Origin: Oscillospiraceae bacterium
GTDB taxonomy: Bacteria; Bacillota; Clostridia; Oscillospirales; Acutalibacteraceae
Direction of reading: 5' to 3'
Length of the DNA stretch: 64,000 nt
Assembly: GCA_910574995.1 (NCBI GenBank)
Contig: CAJTCS010000011.1
Location: 39,278 to 103,277, forward strand
Positions within the stretch are counted from its first letter, which is position 1. Each line of letters starts with the position of its first letter. The notes under the pieces were generated by a model. It saw nothing but the letters and a program-made list of their open reading frames with translations, made no database searches and was not told the DNA's origin. Below, piece after piece: positions 37,693 to 47,169 of the stretch. A program made the position numbers and the translations under genes.

Positions 37693-39126
37693 GTGGCAAA
37701 AAAGAAAGTGAAGCTGACAAAAGCGGAAAAGCGCCGGCGCGCCATGGAAGAGCGCGCCCGGGCAAAGCAAGACATCCGGGAGCACCCGGTGCTGTTCGGC
37801 ACCTATGTGGTGCTGCGGGTGCTGGTAGTGGCGGTGATGGTCCTGCAGGCGCTTAACCAGGAATGGTACGACGTGTTCCTGTGCTTCCTGACCTTGGCCT
37901 TGTTCCTCATCCCCAGCTTTGTCGAGCGCCGCCTGCACATCGACGTGCCAAACACCCTGGAGGTCATCATCCTTCTGTTCATTTTCTCGGCGGAGATTTT
38001 GGGGGAAATATCCGAGTATTACCTGCGCTTCCCCTTCTGGGATACGGCGCTGCACACCTTAAACGGCTTTTTGATGGCAGCCATCGGTATCGCCATGGTG
38101 GATATCCTCAACCGCTCCCGTAAGTTCCGGGTGCGGCTGTCCCCGGCGTTCGTGGCGGTGGTGGCCTTCTGCTTTTCCATGACCATCGGCGTGCTGTGGG
38201 AATTTTTCGAATACGGCATGGATACCTTTTTCAGCATGGACATGCAGAAAGACACCTGGGTGCATGTGGTCAACTCGGTAGACCTAAACCCCGAGGGCCG
38301 CAACAAGGCGGTCCAGCTTATCATTGAAAGCGTGGTGGTGAACGGCGAGGCCTGGCCAGGCTACCTGGACATCGGCCTGCACGACACCATGAAGGACCTG
38401 CTGGTGAACTTCGTGGGCGCGGTGGTGTTCTCCCTCATCGGCATGCTGTACATCATGGGCCGGGGCCGGGGCAAGTTCGCCCCCCGGTTCATCCCCCGGC
38501 TGAAGGAGCGGGAGCTGCCCGCCCCCCAGGAAGAGGAAGGGCCCAACCTTCTTACGCCCGTTTCTTTGGAAAACCCAGAGGAGGCCCAGGGCCCCGAGCT
38601 GTTCGATATCTACACCCCGGACGGCAGGCCCACCGGCCGCACAGCCCCCCGGGGCGCGGCCCTGGGGGAAAAGGAACGCCGCCTGGGGGCCCATGTATAC
38701 CTTTATGACGGCCAGGGGCGCTTTTTGCTGCAAAAACGGGCGGAAAACAAGAAGTTCCATCCCGGGGAGTGGGAGGTCACCATGGGCCATGTGCTGGCGG
38801 GTGAAAGCACCGCCGAATGCGTCCTGCGGGAGGCCAAAGAAGAGCTGGGGCTGGCCCTGCCCCTGGAAAACCTGGTGAAGATCTACCGCTGGTATGAAAA
38901 GGGGACCCAGATGCTTACCGACGTGTTCTTTGCCTGTATAGACCCGCCAGAGGGGGGCTTTACCCTGCAAAAGGAAGAGGTGGCGGAAACCAAGTGGGCC
39001 GCAAAGGCGGAGATGCTGGCCTTTGTGCGGGGCCTGGGCGGCCGCACGCCCGACTATACCGATACGGTGTGCCGGTATATACAGGACTGCATCGGCGGCG
39101 AAGGGGACGCGCCTCCCGCCCCATAA
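37693..39126 (+). CDS. membrane protein fused to Nudix hydrolase
   Basis: The 477-residue protein combines an N-terminal membrane domain (about residues 35-265, five to six helices, with FVERRLHIDVPN, ISEYYLRFPFWDTALH and GVLWEFFEYG, resembling DUF2238/YjdF proteins) with a C-terminal Nudix domain (about 300-465). The Nudix box is complete: GHVLAGESTAEC then VLREAKEELGL. The segment ELFDIYTPDGRPTGRTAPRG resembles IDI-type Nudix enzymes. GTG 37693 has AAGGAG eight bases upstream. The longer frame from 37543 has no site. The fusion implies a hydrolase tethered to the membrane. Confidence 0.85.
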   Translation: MAKKKVKLTKAEKRRRAMEERARAKQDIREHPVLFGTYVVLRVLVVAVMVLQALNQEWYDVFLCFLTLALFLIPSFVERRLHIDVPNTLEVIILLFIFSAEILGEISEYYLRFPFWDTALHTLNGFLMAAIGIAMVDILNRSRKFRVRLSPAFVAVVAFCFSMTIGVLWEFFEYGMDTFFSMDMQKDTWVHVVNSVDLNPEGRNKAVQLIIESVVVNGEAWPGYLDIGLHDTMKDLLVNFVGAVVFSLIGMLYIMGRGRGKFAPRFIPRLKERELPAPQEEEGPNLLTPVSLENPEEAQGPELFDIYTPDGRPTGRTAPRGAALGEKERRLGAHVYLYDGQGRFLLQKRAENKKFHPGEWEVTMGHVLAGESTAECVLREAKEELGLALPLENLVKIYRWYEKGTQMLTDVFFACIDPPEGGFTLQKEEVAETKWAAKAEMLAFVRGLGGRTPDYTDTVCRYIQDCIGGEGDAPPAP

Positions 39127-39162
39127 CGGCGGGCCGGGGCCCGGAAAAGGATACAAGCAACC

Positions 39163-39285
39163 ATGGATATAGGCCAAAATAACAAGAGGAAAGGGGATAG
39201 CAGCTATGAAAATTTTATCCGCAACGGCATCAGGGAGGGATACAGGATGACCCTCCCGCAAGCGATGGGAGGTACAAATGCATAA
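39163..39285 (+). CDS. possible 40-residue leader ORF before the kinase gene
   Basis: An ATG at 39163 opens a 40-codon frame (MDIGQNNKRKGDSSYENF...) that ends eight bases inside the next gene, the pattern of translational coupling. AAAGGAT lies ten bases before the ATG. Two more ATGs with purine-rich sites occur inside (39206 in another frame, 39247 in frame). No homologue is known to me, and it could be untranslated leader. Confidence 0.35.
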   Translation: MDIGQNNKRKGDSSYENFIRNGIREGYRMTLPQAMGGTNA

Positions 39286-40201
39286 AGAGAACGTGGCCGT
39301 AACGCTGGACGGCGTGACCTTTTCCCTAAAACGGCCCCACGATTTTTCCTGGCTGACCCGCATGGGCCGGGTGTTCCAGGTGTTTTCCCACAACGACTCG
39401 GGGAACCTGAGCTTCGGCGTGGACACGGGGCGGGAAAAGCTTTTTGTAAAGGCGGCGGGCCTGGACACCGTAGAGTCGGTATGCGCGCCCGGGCAGGCGG
39501 TGGAAAACCTGCGGGCCGCCATGCGGGTTTATGAGGATGTGCGCCACCCGGCGCTCATCCGCCTGCGGGGGCATTACCCGCTGGGGGGCCTGTATGTGGC
39601 GGTTTTTGAATGGGCCCCAGGCGAGTGCCTGTTCGACCACTGGAATTTTGACTATTATGACAGTCACCCTGAGGCAGCTCCCCCGGCCCGGCGCTTCCGG
39701 GAGTTGCCGGCAGAAAAGCGGCTGGCAGCGTGCCGGGTTCTGTTCTCCTTTTTGGAGGCGGCGGCACAGGCAGGGTATGTGGCGGTGGACTTTTACGACA
39801 GCAGTATTTTGTACGATTTCCAACGGGATAGCACCGCCATTTGTGATATCGACCTGTTTACCAAATCCCCGGCTGCCAACAGGCTGGGCCGGGAATATCC
39901 GGGCTCCAAGCGCCTGAAAGCCCCGGAGGAATACCGCCTGGGGGCCCCTATCGACGGGCGCACCAATGTGTTCACCCTGGGGGCGCTGCTGTTCGGCTTT
40001 TTTGGCAGCTTCACGCCAGAGGAGGTCCAGCTCCGCTATGAAGAGGAGCGATTCACCCCCTGCCCCCGGGGCCGGTGGGAGCTGGGCTTAGAAAGCTACC
40101 GGGCGGCCCGCCGGGCCGTAGAGCCCAGCCCAGGCAAGCGTTTTGCCAGCGTTGCGGACTTTTCCGCCGCCTGGGAGGAGGCTGTCCGGCTGGACGGGTA
40201 A
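39278..40201 (+). CDS. serine/threonine kinase-like protein with degenerate motifs
   Basis: The 307-residue protein has the outline of a protein kinase: a Lys in KLFVKAAG at the VAIK position, a hinge YVAVFEWAPGECLFD, a loop YVAVDFYDSSI in place of HRDLKxxN, CDIDLF in place of DFG, and APEEYRLGAPIDGRTNVFTLGALLF like the activation segment and helix F. The catalytic Asp residues are kept, but His, Arg and the metal-binding Asn are lost, so activity is uncertain. It has no membrane segment. GGGAGG precedes the ATG. A small unknown gene follows 32 bp on. Confidence 0.75.
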   Translation: MHKENVAVTLDGVTFSLKRPHDFSWLTRMGRVFQVFSHNDSGNLSFGVDTGREKLFVKAAGLDTVESVCAPGQAVENLRAAMRVYEDVRHPALIRLRGHYPLGGLYVAVFEWAPGECLFDHWNFDYYDSHPEAAPPARRFRELPAEKRLAACRVLFSFLEAAAQAGYVAVDFYDSSILYDFQRDSTAICDIDLFTKSPAANRLGREYPGSKRLKAPEEYRLGAPIDGRTNVFTLGALLFGFFGSFTPEEVQLRYEEERFTPCPRGRWELGLESYRAARRAVEPSPGKRFASVADFSAAWEEAVRLDG

Positions 40202-40233
40202 GCCCGGAAAAACAGAAAGGCGGATCGTATTTT

Positions 40234-40491
40234 ATGGATATGCAGAAACTGGCCTATTTTACAGAAGGCAACACCTACACAGGCAGCGCCACAAAAGACC
40301 GGGAGCAGGGGCTTTTGCTGCGGTATAAGGTAGAGCCAGACTTGGAGGAGCAACAGCTGTCCGCCCATGCCTGGGCTAGGGACCTCTGCTTTGAGAAGGC
40401 GGGGGAGGCCCAGCGGCAGGCATTCCCCCTTAACCAGGAGGGGCTGGACAAGCTGCTGGCCTGGCTGCAAGGGCAGTATGACGCCCTTTAG
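40234..40491 (+). CDS. hypothetical 85-residue protein
   Basis: This soluble protein (MDMQKLAYFTEGNTYTGSATKDREQGLLLRYKVEP... as short phrases) belongs to no family I recognise. It has a predicted beta-rich first half and a C-terminal helix LDKLLAWLQGQYD. The ATG at 40234 or 40240 follows AAAGG at 13 or 19 bases, a weak match. It lies 32 bp after the kinase-like gene and is probably co-transcribed. Confidence 0.6.
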   Translation: MDMQKLAYFTEGNTYTGSATKDREQGLLLRYKVEPDLEEQQLSAHAWARDLCFEKAGEAQRQAFPLNQEGLDKLLAWLQGQYDAL

Positions 40492-40607
40492 GGCCCGCCT
40501 GGCAACGCCCGGAAGCCAGTTTTAGCGCCCCATGGCAGGCGGCCCCCGCGCAAGGCACGGCATCCCCAGGTTTCAATGGCTGCGCGGCTTGCAAACCGGC
40601 AATTTAC

Positions 40608-40645
40608 AAATGGCAGGATACCATACGCCGGTATCCTGCCATTTT
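40608..40645. terminator. bidirectional terminator hairpin
   Basis: AAATGGCAGGATACC pairs perfectly with GGTATCCTGCCATTT around ATACGCC, followed by TTTT on the plus strand. It separates converging genes. Confidence 0.75.
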
Positions 40646-40701
40646 GCTCCCCCTTCCAGGCCGAAAGCCCCCGGCTTTACGGCAAGCTGGAAGCGGCGCC
40701 C

Positions 40702-41982
40702 TTATTTTTCCTCTGAAACCTCGGCCAGCTCCTTCTTGTACAGGTACTTTTCCACCTCGTCGACGATGTTCTGGGGCAGCTTGCGCTGGACAGGGAAAGC
40801 CTTGGCGTTGGCCATGGCCTGAGCAAAAGCCAGCACTTGGCGGGCGGTCTTTTCCAGGGCCCCGGCAGAGAGGAAAGAGAGGGTGTCGAAGCGGTTGTGG
40901 ATATAGGCCGCGCCGGGCGCGCCATCCCGGCTGAAATTCACGGCGGGGACGCCGCTATCGGCAAAGGGGATGGAATCGCTGGAATAAATACCCTGGCGTA
41001 CCGTGCAGGGGCAGCCCTGGATTTTCATGAAGTATTCCACGAAAGCCGTCAGCTTTTCGTCGGCGGTTACGGCAATCTTGTCCACGCCCAGCACCGGGCC
41101 GCCTACGTCTACATTGATCATCAGCACATGGTCTTTCAGCTCGTCCTTATGGGCTTTGACAAAGGCCCAGCTGCCCTCCAGCCCGATCTCTTCCGAGCCG
41201 TACCAGACGAATTTTACCGTGCGGCGGGGCGGGTTCTCCTTGAAATAGCGCAGCAGCTCCATGTTGATGACGGAACCGGCCCCATTGTCGTATACGCCGG
41301 TGGAGAACTGTACGGAATCGTAATGCGCGCCGAAGGAGACGATCTCCTGGGGCTTTTCCGTGCCCACCACTGTGGCGATGACGTTGTGTGAGGTGCGCTC
41401 TACGCTGGTGTTGCGCAGCACCAGCCGTGCCTTAGAGGCGCCCCGCCGCACCATGTCGAAAGCGTCCAGCACCCGCGTGTGCACCATGGGCACGTTGCCA
41501 AAGGCGCGCAAGGTCCGGCGCAGCTTGCGCGTAGCCAGGTCGGTCCCTTCCCGGTCGTCCCGAAGCTCCCCCTCCATGGTCACGATGCCCGCAACGCCGG
41601 CCTTTATCAGCTTGCGGAACATGGGTACCCGCATATAGCTGGCGTTTACCAGGACGATCTTCCCGTGGGCTTCGGCCAGGCTTACGTCGTCCCCATCCTC
41701 CACATAGAGGAACCCGGCCTCCAGGCCCTCCCCAAAGGTGCGTTGGGCGCATTTATAGCCGGTGACGGGATAAGACTGCTGGAAGGGTTCCAGGATTTCC
41801 AGGGTGGCGTCTTCGATCTCCGCGTCTTCGATCTCAAAATCCTGGAGGATGGCGGGCACGCCGATTTCCTCGCAGGTTTCTTTCAGGATTTCAGCGGCCT
41901 TGTGCTCTTCCGGCGACCCGGCTTCCCGGGTGAACCCGATTTTCTGTAGCAGTTCCATTGCTCGCTTCCCAGAGATATCCAT
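40702..41982 (-). CDS. M28 family zinc aminopeptidase with PA domain
   Basis: The 426-residue peptidase has an inserted PA-like domain (about residues 85-200) and an M28 catalytic core: FGAHYDSV (first His and Asp), YDNGAGS, YGSEEIGLEGS (catalytic Glu pair), INVDVGGPV and the late His in AAYIHNRFDT. All zinc ligands appear to be present. There is no signal peptide, so it acts in the cytoplasm. It probably trims peptides. The ATG follows AAAAAGGAG. Confidence 0.88.
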   Translation of the reverse strand: MDISGKRAMELLQKIGFTREAGSPEEHKAAEILKETCEEIGVPAILQDFEIEDAEIEDATLEILEPFQQSYPVTGYKCAQRTFGEGLEAGFLYVEDGDDVSLAEAHGKIVLVNASYMRVPMFRKLIKAGVAGIVTMEGELRDDREGTDLATRKLRRTLRAFGNVPMVHTRVLDAFDMVRRGASKARLVLRNTSVERTSHNVIATVVGTEKPQEIVSFGAHYDSVQFSTGVYDNGAGSVINMELLRYFKENPPRRTVKFVWYGSEEIGLEGSWAFVKAHKDELKDHVLMINVDVGGPVLGVDKIAVTADEKLTAFVEYFMKIQGCPCTVRQGIYSSDSIPFADSGVPAVNFSRDGAPGAAYIHNRFDTLSFLSAGALEKTARQVLAFAQAMANAKAFPVQRKLPQNIVDEVEKYLYKKELAEVSEEK

Positions 41983-42032
41983 TTTGCACGACTCCTTTTT
42001 GTTTTTGACAGGCCTTTTTATCTGCCGCCATT

Positions 42033-43761
<1,729 letters not shown>

Positions 43762-43861
43762 ATTTCCTGTTTTTAATTCTTGACCTGAAAATAAAAACGG
43801 AAAACCCCGCTGTATAATGGATGTACCGGGCGCGCCGGGAATCTTTTTTCTGGAGGGACTT

Positions 43862-44503
43862 ATGCCATACGATTTCAAAAAAGAGAGGAAAGAGTTTTAT
43901 GCCCCCAAGGCCCAGCCCTGTATTGTCACAGTGCCAAAGGCGAACTTTGCCGCCGTGCGCGGCCAGGGGGATCCCAACGAGCCGGGCGGGGCGTATCAGC
44001 AGGCCGTAAGCGTACTGTACGCGGTAGCCTACGCCTTGAAAACAAGCCCTAGGGCAGGCCGTGCCATCCCGGGTTTTTTTGAATATGTGGTGCCCCCCTT
44101 AGAGGGCTTCTGGTGGCAAGAGGGCGTTGCGGGCGTGGATTACGCCCATAAGGCGGGCTTCCAGTGGATATCCGCGCTGTGCCTGCCAGATTTTGTCAGG
44201 GAAGAGGACCTGGCCTGGGCAAAAGCGGTGGCGTCGGAAAAGAAGGGGCTGGACTGCTCTGCCGTTTGCTTCCTCACGGTTGACGAGGGCCTGTGCGTAC
44301 AGATGCTCCACCTGGGGCCCTATGACGCCGAACCGGAGACAGTGGCGCGCATGGACGCGTATATGCAAGAAAACGGATATGAGGCGGACCTGAGGGGAGA
44401 ACGCCGGCACCACGAGGTCTACCTTTCCGACCCCCGCAGGACCCCGCCGGAAAGGCGGAAAACGGTGATACGCCACCCGGTCCGGCCAAGGGGTATGCCG
44501 TAA
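43862..44503 (+). CDS. GyrI-like domain protein
   Basis: The 213-residue protein matches the stand-alone GyrI-like small-molecule binding group: PYDFKKERKEFYAPKAQP, FAAVRGQGDPNEPGGAYQQAVSVLY and MLHLGPYDAEPETVARMDAYM. These resemble the effector domains of multidrug-binding regulators but lack a DNA-binding part. Its role is unknown, possibly drug sequestration or hydrolysis. The ATG at 43862 follows GGAGGG. It is monocistronic. Confidence 0.85.
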   Translation: MPYDFKKERKEFYAPKAQPCIVTVPKANFAAVRGQGDPNEPGGAYQQAVSVLYAVAYALKTSPRAGRAIPGFFEYVVPPLEGFWWQEGVAGVDYAHKAGFQWISALCLPDFVREEDLAWAKAVASEKKGLDCSAVCFLTVDEGLCVQMLHLGPYDAEPETVARMDAYMQENGYEADLRGERRHHEVYLSDPRRTPPERRKTVIRHPVRPRGMP

Positions 44504-44579
44504 CCCGCGGGTGGCGCCCCCTGCCTAAAACGGAAGGGGGGGCTTTTGCAAAAAAGGCGGCCGGCGGGGCCGCGTTAAC

Positions 44580-44622
44580 AAGGAAGGGCTGGCAGTGCCG
44601 CTTCTGCAGGCCCTTCCTTACG
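44580..44622. terminator. hairpin after the GyrI-like gene
   Basis: AAGGAAGGGC pairs with GCCCTTCCTT around a loop that itself can fold. It lies in the 349-bp gap that also holds the next promoter. Confidence 0.5.
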
Positions 44623-44736
44623 TGTGTTTTCGGGGGGATAAGGGCCGTTCCACATCAGCCCCCTTGCCCTGTGCCGGGGAAACCCGGAGGGAGCGGAAGC
44701 TTTGGTAAAGTCATATAGATTATTTTTTAAAACCTC

Positions 44737-44776
44737 TTGTAGGGTGCCAGAAATTGTGATAAAATCTTTTATAAAC
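44737..44776 (+). promoter_or_regulatory. promoter of the SLH cell-wall hydrolase gene with a TTTATAAAC site
   Basis: TTGTAG (44737-44742) and TAAAAT (44760-44765) are 17 bp apart. TTTATAAAC at 44768-44776, just after the -10, is the word repeated at the lacI and array promoters, in the same position as at lacI. Confidence 0.5.
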
Positions 44777-44852
44777 CCAAAACAGCGCGGGATAAAACAT
44801 GGGCGGCCCCTTGCGGCCCTCCCGCCGCGCTTTACAAGAGGAGGAAAAGCGG

Positions 44853-46937
44853 ATGCAAAAGAGGATGGTAAGTTTGCTTGTGGCGCTGGCATTGGCAATA
44901 TCCTGCGCGCCGGTATCCTTGGCGGCCTGGAGCACGAATTATACGTTAACGGGCAGCCCGGCGCAGGATATCGTAAATGTCGCGCTGGCGCAGAATGGGA
45001 AAACCGGCGGCGACCTAGGGTATTCGCTTCCCTGGTGTTCCTTTTTCGTCTGCGATTGCGCAAAATATGCGGGGGCTTCCCAGGCAATCCCCCCGTCGGT
45101 TGGGACGGCCCACACGCTTCCCAGCGAGATTTTAAAAAGGGGTGGGCGGCAGGTGGGGTATAGCGACGCACAGCCCGGCGACATTGTAGCCATAAACTGG
45201 AACGGCGGTACAAGCATCGGCCATGTTGAGATCGTATACAAGGTCGAGGGCGGGCTGGTTTACACGGTGGGCGGCAATACCGGCAACGGCGTGGTCCGGG
45301 TCCGTGACAAAAGTTCGGCGCAATATACAAAATCGCGCATATTGGGCGTGTACCGCCCCAATTATACGGGAGGGGGCTCTACGCCCACGCCCCCTTCTAC
45401 AGGCCATACCACTGTGCAAAGCGGCTCTACAGGCAGCGAGGTGGCCGCCCTGCAAACGCTGCTGAACGAGACCCAGGGCGCGGACCTGGTAGTCGACGGG
45501 AACTTTGGCCCCGCGACCCTGGCGGCGGTGAAGCGGTTCCAGCAGGCATACGGGCTTACCGTGGACGGCATTTGCGGGCCGGCCACCTGGCAGGCCCTGG
45601 AAAGGGCGAAAGCCGTGGGCCGCACATCGCAGCCAAGCGTTTCGGTGGATGGGGATATGGTTACGGTATCCTGGGGCTATAGCGGAAGCGGCAGCCACAT
45701 CGACGTCTACTTGGTGCAGGAGCCCTGGGGCTGGGGGGATATCAAACGCAGCGGCAATACCGGCGGGAGCAGCATAACGTTCTACAATGTTTTGCCAGGT
45801 GATTACTGCGCCTTTACCATCGCCAGGCCGAATGCGGACCACGTGCAAAGCGAGTGGACAGGTTTCCACGTGGCAGGGCCCCACACCGACCATACCCCCG
45901 GGGATTACCTGCGCGCCGGCGCGGAGCACCCCCACTATAATTATTACGCCTGTGCGGTGTGCGGGGCAGAGTATACCGACGGCAGCACTACGCCTGTGAA
46001 TACCTGCCTGGAATGCCACTGGGAGCACAGCCCCGGGGATTACCTGCGCACCGGCGCGGAGCACCCCCACTATAATTATTATGCCTGTGCGGTGTGCGGG
46101 GCAGAGTATACCGACGGCAGCACTACGCCTGTGAATACCTGCCTGGAATGCCACTGGGAGCATAGCCCCGGGGATTACCTGCGCACCGGCGCGGAGCACC
46201 CCCACTATAATTATTACGCCTGTGCGGTGTGCGGGGCAGAATGTACCGACGGCAGCACTACGCCTGTGAATACCTGCCTGGAATGCCACTGGAGGCATAC
46301 ATGGGACGAGGGCACCGATACCATACTCCCTACATGTACAACGCCAGGGTCCAGGACCTTCGTTTGTGCCATCTGCCTACTGGAAACGACGGAAAGCACC
46401 CCGCCCCTGGGCTTTACAGACCTGCTTGACGGGGCCTATTATTGCAACGCTGTTGCCTGGGCTTTCCTCCAAGGCATCACCACCGGCACCGGGGATGGCA
46501 GCACCTTCTCTCCAGACATGGCCTGTACCCGGGCGCAGATCGTGTCGTTCCTGTGGCGGGCGGACCGTAAGCCAGGCGTTCCTTCTGGCAGCTCTTTTGT
46601 AGATGTGCCCCCCGGCAGCTACTATAAGATGGCCGTAGACTGGGCCGTAGCTACCGGCGTTACCAGCGGCACGGGGGATGGCAGCACGTTTTCCCCGGAC
46701 GCGGCCTGCACCCGCAGCCAGGCGATGGCTTTCCTGTGGCGGGCAGCCGGCCGTCCGGTTGTGCCGTCCAGCAACCCCTTTACGGACGTGCCCCCTGGCA
46801 GCTATTATGAGGAGGCCGTGAACTGGGCTGTGGCTACCGGCGTCACCAGCGGCACTGGCGACGGCAGTACCTTCTCCCCGGACGCGGCCTGTACCCGGGC
46901 GCAGATCGTGTCGTTCCTGTACCGGAAAGCGGGATGA
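44853..46937 (+). CDS. secreted CHAP-type cell-wall hydrolase with PG-binding, Cys repeats and SLH domains
   Basis: The 694-residue protein has a signal peptide (1-25) and a CHAP-like amidase/endopeptidase domain (about 30-165) with Cys in LPWCSFFVCDCAK and His in IGHVEIVY. A peptidoglycan_binding_1 domain (about 185-250) and a beta-sandwich region follow. Then come three tandem 45-residue Cys/His-rich repeats (about 349-484) and three C-terminal SLH domains (about 510-694, TGTGDGSTFSPD signature) that anchor it to the wall. It probably remodels peptidoglycan. The ATG at 44853 follows AGAGGAGGAAAAG. The SLH motif is shared with the LRR protein nearby. Confidence 0.88.
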   Translation: MQKRMVSLLVALALAISCAPVSLAAWSTNYTLTGSPAQDIVNVALAQNGKTGGDLGYSLPWCSFFVCDCAKYAGASQAIPPSVGTAHTLPSEILKRGGRQVGYSDAQPGDIVAINWNGGTSIGHVEIVYKVEGGLVYTVGGNTGNGVVRVRDKSSAQYTKSRILGVYRPNYTGGGSTPTPPSTGHTTVQSGSTGSEVAALQTLLNETQGADLVVDGNFGPATLAAVKRFQQAYGLTVDGICGPATWQALERAKAVGRTSQPSVSVDGDMVTVSWGYSGSGSHIDVYLVQEPWGWGDIKRSGNTGGSSITFYNVLPGDYCAFTIARPNADHVQSEWTGFHVAGPHTDHTPGDYLRAGAEHPHYNYYACAVCGAEYTDGSTTPVNTCLECHWEHSPGDYLRTGAEHPHYNYYACAVCGAEYTDGSTTPVNTCLECHWEHSPGDYLRTGAEHPHYNYYACAVCGAECTDGSTTPVNTCLECHWRHTWDEGTDTILPTCTTPGSRTFVCAICLLETTESTPPLGFTDLLDGAYYCNAVAWAFLQGITTGTGDGSTFSPDMACTRAQIVSFLWRADRKPGVPSGSSFVDVPPGSYYKMAVDWAVATGVTSGTGDGSTFSPDAACTRSQAMAFLWRAAGRPVVPSSNPFTDVPPGSYYEEAVNWAVATGVTSGTGDGSTFSPDAACTRAQIVSFLYRKAG
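45900..46304 (+). repeat. three tandem 135-bp coding repeats
   Basis: Three direct repeats start at 45900, 46035 and 46170. They are almost identical at the DNA level, so they arose recently or are kept alike by recombination. Each encodes 45 residues with YYACAVCGAEYTDG and NTCLECHWEHS, that is two CxxC pairs and several His. Confidence 0.95.
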
Positions 46938-47060
46938 AGCCCAGCACGCCAAAACCTGTAAAAAGACGCCCCTGGCCAGCGCCGGGGGCGTCCCCTTGTG
47001 CGGAAACAGGGTTGGCAGAAGGAAGGGGGCCCAAAGAAGGCAGGGCGGCAGAATTGTATC

Positions 47061-47089
47061 TTGGCAAGGCCGCCTGGGTGTGGTATAGT
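47061..47089 (+). promoter_or_regulatory. promoter of the NSS transporter gene
   Basis: TTGGCA (47061-47066) and TATAGT (47084-47089) are 17 bp apart. A hairpin at 46965-46992 upstream may end the previous gene but lacks a T-run. Confidence 0.6.
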
Positions 47090-47169
47090 GGTACTGGGCC
47101 TGCCCGGGTTTTCCGCAGCGGCGGTGGCCAGGGGCTGGCCTGGAATTTACAAGAAAAGGGGTATGCAAG

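Noticed and set aside
44038..44056. Partial copy of the MITE end inside the GyrI-like gene
   Set aside because: The resemblance (AAAACAAGCCCTAGGGC) coincides with codons for a conserved LKTSP segment, so chance is the simpler explanation.
45132..46298. 388-codon repetitive frame antisense to the SLH hydrolase
   Set aside because: Its repeats are just the complement of the three 135-bp coding repeats.
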